Shown: one piece after another, positions 60,463-64,000 of the stretch
Layout: each line of letters begins with the position of its first letter
Position numbering within the stretch: the stretch's first letter is position 1
Assembly (NCBI GenBank): GCA_023391695.1
Contig: JAEWAK010000027.1
Span: forward strand, 124,001 to 188,000
Source: Bacillota bacterium
GTDB lineage: Bacteria; Bacillota; Clostridia; Lachnospirales; Lachnospiraceae
Length of the DNA: 64,000 nt
Direction of reading: 5' to 3'
Notes under the pieces: generated by a model
Database searches by the model: none
What the model saw: only the letters and a program-made list of their open reading frames with translations
What the model was told of the DNA's origin: nothing
Program-made: the position numbers and the translations under genes

Positions 60463-61428
60463 CTAATACCATAATCTGCTTTTTTCATCCTGCACCGTGT
60501 TAAATAATTCCGTAGATAAATACCGTTCTCCCGTATCCGGCAGAATAGCCAGAATCACCTTGTTCTTATTTTCCGGCCTGCCTGCAACTTTTGCTGCTGC
60601 AAAGGCTGCAGCTCCTGAGGATATTCCGACCAGCAGGCCTTCCTCTCTGGCAAGTACTCTGGAGGTATCTATGGCTTCCTCATTACGTACCTGATATATT
60701 TCATCTACCACATCAAGATTTAATACCTTGGGGACAAAACCGGCTCCGATACCCTGTATTTTATGGGAACCAGGATTGCCTCCCGAGAGGACCGGGGAAG
60801 CAGCCGGTTCCACTGCAACAACTTTAATGTCCGGATTCTGCGCTTTTAAATAACTGCCTGCACCGGTAACAGTACCGCCGGTTCCGACACCTGCCACCAG
60901 AATATCGATCTTTCCCTTTGTTGCTTCCCAAATCTCCGGGCCTGTGGTTTTCCTATGTATTTCCGGGTTCGCTCCGTTATTGAACTGCTGTAAAATAAAG
61001 CTGTTCGGCGTCTGTATATTCAACTCTTCCGCTTTTCTTATGGCACCCTTCATCCCTGCGCTTCCCGGTGTTAATACCAGCTCCGCTCCAAGAGCCTTCA
61101 AAAGGCTGCGTCTTTCAATGCTCATGGAATCCGGCATGGTTATGATCAGTTTATAACCTTTGGCTGCTGCCACAAAAGCAAGGCCTACACCGGTATTGCC
61201 GCTGGACGGCTCTATGATAACACTGTCTTTCTTTAAGATGCCTTTCTCCTCCGCATCAGTTATCATGGAATAGGCAATCCGGTCTTTTACACTGCCTAAA
61301 GGGTTAAAATATTCCAGCTTAAAAAGCAGTTCGGATTCTTTAATATCAGCCAGCTTAGAAAATGCCAGTGGTTTTAATACCGGTGTATCACCTATTAGTT
61401 CCGTTAAGTTTTCCACAATTTTACTCAT
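60463..61428 (-). CDS. cysK: Cysteine synthase (O-acetylserine sulfhydrylase)
   Basis: This 321-residue PLP enzyme makes cysteine from O-acetylserine and sulfide. PLP Lys48 is in NPLGSVKDR; phosphate loop GTGGTVTGAG; substrate loop SSGNTGVGLA; FGISSG-like VGISSGAAAFA. The length and pattern fit CysK/CysM type A. In this operon it may capture sulfide released by the reductase or supply cysteine for Fe-S clusters; both are inference. The start at 61428 follows AGAGGGAAG, 36 nt after the NifD-like stop. Confidence 0.95.
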   Translation of the reverse strand: MSKIVENLTELIGDTPVLKPLAFSKLADIKESELLFKLEYFNPLGSVKDRIAYSMITDAEEKGILKKDSVIIEPSSGNTGVGLAFVAAAKGYKLIITMPDSMSIERRSLLKALGAELVLTPGSAGMKGAIRKAEELNIQTPNSFILQQFNNGANPEIHRKTTGPEIWEATKGKIDILVAGVGTGGTVTGAGSYLKAQNPDIKVVAVEPAASPVLSGGNPGSHKIQGIGAGFVPKVLNLDVVDEIYQVRNEEAIDTSRVLAREEGLLVGISSGAAAFAAAKVAGRPENKNKVILAILPDTGERYLSTELFNTVQDEKSRLWY

Positions 61429-61464
61429 TCTTCCCTCTTTTCCGGATATTCTCCTCATGACCGT

Positions 61465-63003
61465 TTAATAAACTTCAAGTTCCTTAATATTTTCCTTCGG
61501 ATCCCGATCATACCAGGCATCACTTAAGGGAAGACTGACATTTGCAGAAATATTTTTAACAAAATTAGTGTTTTTCAATATTTTAACCGCTTTCCTGGCC
61601 AGCTCAAAAGCTCCGGAATACCCCATAAAATTAAGGGTCTGGCCGAATAACGGAAGATTGGGTATGCCAAGTTTGGTTACCCAGCCGTTGGCATTCATAT
61701 GGCCGATATATAAGTCCGGTTTCAGCCGTTTTAATATATTTAATTCTTCTGCCGGCTGTCCTGCCGCAACTTCTATCGCCAGCTCCTGGTTATCCATATC
61801 ATCCAGCATATTTTCCACGAACCGGTCCACATTATGGGTTTTGACTCCAACCAGATTCATACCAAGAGAAGCAAAAAATTCCGCGGTAGTTAAAATTCTG
61901 GTTTCCCCGCCGCCAACGAATACACTTTTTCCTTCTAAGGCTTTCTTAAGGGGTTCAAGGGCTGTAAGCAGCTGTTCATTTTCAAATTGAATCAGTTTTT
62001 CCGCTTCCTGTTCCAGATGAAAACGTGCTGCGATCAACCGGATCCATTGATTGGTATTCCGGATTCCGATGGGCAGGGTATCAATTAAGTAAGCCGTTCC
62101 GAAACGCTCTTTTAAGTGCCCCAGCAGGTAATCATCATGGGTAGCACAGATACTGACATTTAAAGCCGCCTCCCCGATATGTGCCAGCTCCTGAAGGGAG
62201 GCATGTAACGGCAGCACCTTGGGTATTAAGCCTAACGCACTGATCAGCCTTGATAATTCCACCTCATCCCCGTTGCTGTTGGAACCTACGTTAAAAATAT
62301 TGACCGTCCTGCTAAATCTTGCCTGATCCAGAGCATCTATTTCCTCTGCGGGGATTGCCCTTTCATATCTTTTTACCGGTTCAATCAAATGCCTTAAGAC
62401 CCCATGGTAAGCGGAATCATAGCCGGAAGCCACGAACTTGCTCTTAAACCCTTCACAGTGGACCGGTACCAGTTTGGCAGAAATACGGCCTTCCAGTTCC
62501 GTTACAAGAGAATCAATATCATCCCCGATAATTCCCGGTACGCAGCCGTTGGCTATGACAATTGCCTCGGGATGGTATTCTTTTTCCGCATACAGGATTG
62601 CTTTTCTTAACTTGTCAATGCCTCCCTGGACCACATCCAGCTCATCCAGATTGGTATGTAGCCATATAAAATCCTCCTCTGCCTTACCTTTTGAGGCACG
62701 CATGGTTTTGCGGAGCCCTCCGGAACCTACGAAATTGGAACAGCAGCCTAAGGGAGAATGGATTATCATTACCACATTGGTAAAACTGCTTACAATACCT
62801 ACGGCCAGACCCAGCTGACATCCTCCGCTTTGGGAAAATTTCCGGTTCTGAAGCTGGGCACAGCCGGATTGCAGACCATCTTTTAACTGTCTGCAGGAAC
62901 CGCAGAAGGCATGACAGGCACCGATTCTTTCCTCGCGGGTCGGGGGTGCGGCCGTATTAATAAAATTATAGGTTAAACTTTCAACATAATTGGAATTTGC
63001 CAT
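61465..63003 (-). CDS. Nitrogenase component 1-like protein, NifD/NifE type
   Basis: This 512-residue protein is of the oxidoreductase/nitrogenase component 1 family. P-cluster-type cysteines are Cys62 (SGGCQLG), Cys87 (HSPLGCC) and Cys154 (NGCVPGIIGDD), and Cys286 (NVSICATHDDYLL) matches the cofactor-binding Cys of NifD. The cofactor-binding His is absent: at the aligned place the sequence is TLNFMGYSG with Asn458. Extra N-terminal cysteines Cys30, Cys34, Cys37 and Cys48 (ACHAFCGSC) are not in NifD. These features exclude a standard nitrogenase and fit a nitrogenase-like reductase or a NifE-like scaffold. The start at 63003 follows AAGGAAACC. Confidence 0.88.
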   Translation of the reverse strand: MANSNYVESLTYNFINTAAPPTREERIGACHAFCGSCRQLKDGLQSGCAQLQNRKFSQSGGCQLGLAVGIVSSFTNVVMIIHSPLGCCSNFVGSGGLRKTMRASKGKAEEDFIWLHTNLDELDVVQGGIDKLRKAILYAEKEYHPEAIVIANGCVPGIIGDDIDSLVTELEGRISAKLVPVHCEGFKSKFVASGYDSAYHGVLRHLIEPVKRYERAIPAEEIDALDQARFSRTVNIFNVGSNSNGDEVELSRLISALGLIPKVLPLHASLQELAHIGEAALNVSICATHDDYLLGHLKERFGTAYLIDTLPIGIRNTNQWIRLIAARFHLEQEAEKLIQFENEQLLTALEPLKKALEGKSVFVGGGETRILTTAEFFASLGMNLVGVKTHNVDRFVENMLDDMDNQELAIEVAAGQPAEELNILKRLKPDLYIGHMNANGWVTKLGIPNLPLFGQTLNFMGYSGAFELARKAVKILKNTNFVKNISANVSLPLSDAWYDRDPKENIKELEVY

Positions 63004-63025
63004 AGTTGGTTTCCTTTCTTCTTTG

Positions 63026-64000
63026 TCATCTTGCCGCAACTAACTCGGAAATCAAATCTTCCACCAGGGTTAAACCGCCCCGAAACCCGGTATACCCTTT
63101 ATTTAATACGACCCGGTTACTTACCGGAAATGCAACGGATAAAAAGCCTGCACCGATTTTCTCCGCCAGATTCCTCTCGATTCCGCTTCCGACTACAAAA
63201 GCAGGTCCCAGGGCATCATAATATTTCTCATTGTGGTTATAAGGCCAGCTGTTCCGGATTTCTTTTATCAGGGCACCGGCATTTGTTTCAAAAATAACCT
63301 TTGGTTTGGTTTCCGAGTTTATAGCGTCAAATTTCGCCAGGTATTCTTTTCTCTCCTCTTTCGTATTAATATCATTAATCGAAGTTAAGTGAGGGATCCA
63401 GCCCAGGTCATTTGCCAAAAACCTGGTTAAGGCAAAGGCATAATAGCTATCGGCCACAATTAGGGCATATCGCTGAAAATCAATATCCGAATAAATATCA
63501 ACAATACGTTCCAGATAGGAATAATAATTTTTTTTCTCCTCTTCGATGACATTATGGATGATATAGGGACTGATATTTAATTCATTTCCTATTTTGATTA
63601 AAAATTCTTCCGTTCCGGCAGGTCCTACGGGTACATCGGCCGTAATATACGGGATATTGTGAAGTTCCTTAAAGTTTTTTGCCGGTTCAAGACCCGCCTG
63701 TAGGGAAAGTACGATATTTAAGGAAGCTTTCCCATACTTACGGATGGAAGCCACGCTTTCACCGGTTCCGAAAAAGGTATTGGCTTTCACCCCGATTAAG
63801 GCCAGCAGCCTTTTTATTTCGTCCAGGTTTCCCCGGTAAAAGACATCATGCCCCGGAACTACACCAAAAATATTAACCGTATTCTCTTCCTTTTCAAAAG
63901 ACGGTTCGATAACCTCATTGATAATTGTTTTTAATACGGCATCATAACCTTTAAACGTATTTCCTAAAAAACCGGGAGTACTGGCACCGATTACATTCCT
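63026..64000 (-). CDS. Nitrogenase component 1-like protein, NifK/NifN type (5' end outside window)
   Basis: The frame runs from the right edge to the stop at 63026, giving 324 residues of the C-terminal part. It opens with NVIGASTPGFLGNTFKGYD, matching the STPSF-GYD segment of NifK. It contains NIFGVVPGHDVFYRGNLDEI, AGLEPAKNF, and the ending VVLNKGYTGFRGGLTLVEDL. The P-cluster cysteines would be in the missing N-terminal half. An internal ATG (63790) is not the true start. Its stop is 22 nt before the NifD-like start, so the two are translated together as alpha/beta partners. A NifH-like reductase would be expected upstream, beyond the edge. Confidence 0.87.
   Translation of the reverse strand, partial: RNVIGASTPGFLGNTFKGYDAVLKTIINEVIEPSFEKEENTVNIFGVVPGHDVFYRGNLDEIKRLLALIGVKANTFFGTGESVASIRKYGKASLNIVLSLQAGLEPAKNFKELHNIPYITADVPVGPAGTEEFLIKIGNELNISPYIIHNVIEEEKKNYYSYLERIVDIYSDIDFQRYALIVADSYYAFALTRFLANDLGWIPHLTSINDINTKEERKEYLAKFDAINSETKPKVIFETNAGALIKEIRNSWPYNHNEKYYDALGPAFVVGSGIERNLAEKIGAGFLSVAFPVSNRVVLNKGYTGFRGGLTLVEDLISELVAAR

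Noticed and set aside
61465..64000. Canonical molybdenum nitrogenase (NifDK)
   Set aside because: The NifD-like subunit lacks the cofactor His and has extra N-terminal cysteines, and the visible neighbours are not nif accessory genes.

Overview
The window looks like the chromosome of an anaerobic, AT-rich Gram-positive Clostridia bacterium, most likely a plant-fibre-degrading member of the Lachnospiraceae. The evidence is a secreted GH11 xylanase, a GlpP-controlled glycerol-3-phosphate operon, the divIVA/ylmH/yggT/sepF division block, mreBCD-minCDE-rodA in one run, and a MutL of the endonuclease type. The genus call is inference from gene content and order; no rRNA or tRNA gene is visible.

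Left part (1-18.2 kb, mixed strands, accessory in character): the 3' end of a UDP-GlcNAc 2-epimerase gene; an intracellular subtilisin; a tyrosine recombinase with an unusual His-Asp repeat tail; a large secreted amidase and a secreted GHL10 protein; a tandem GNAT; a 4Fe-4S remnant of an aldo/keto reductase next to a MerR regulator; xylanase; a sulfatase-modifying-factor-like lipoprotein; then several decayed genes (a nucleotidyltransferase stub and a methyltransferase-like gene broken by one in-frame stop), a metallophosphoesterase and small proteins. MITE-like inverted repeats and many strong terminators separate these single-gene units.

18.2-28.6 kb (minus strand): two membrane proteins, one (EamA) with a 41-nt palindromic operator on its -10 box; the glycerol-3-phosphate catabolic operon (GlpA-like, GlpB-like, DUF1667) behind a promoter and an attenuator, with gapN and the antiterminator gene glpP just upstream; an orphan BlaI-type repressor; and an AAA+ ATPase.

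28.7-56.2 kb (almost all minus strand): a housekeeping block for envelope growth, division and DNA repair: rnhA, mutS, mutL, miaA, a methionine-gamma-lyase-family enzyme, DUF4321, radC, mreB, mreC, mreD, PBP2, minC, minD, minE, rodA, mgsA, a D-Ala-D-Ala carboxypeptidase, then a HlyD-like adaptor, yggS, sepF, yggT, ylmH, divIVA, aroB, lspA and rluD.

56.9-64 kb (minus strand, running in from beyond the right edge): two nitrogenase component-1-like subunits, cysteine synthase, a NifX/NifB-C-terminal-like cofactor protein and a NitT/TauT/SsuA-type ABC importer, with overlapping or closely spaced genes. The subunits keep nitrogenase-type cysteines, but the catalytic subunit has Asn where NifD has the cofactor-binding His. 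With the transporter and CysK this suggests an uncharacterised nitrogenase-like reductase, perhaps for a sulfur compound. It is the strongest candidate for a new system here; the rest of its operon lies outside the window.
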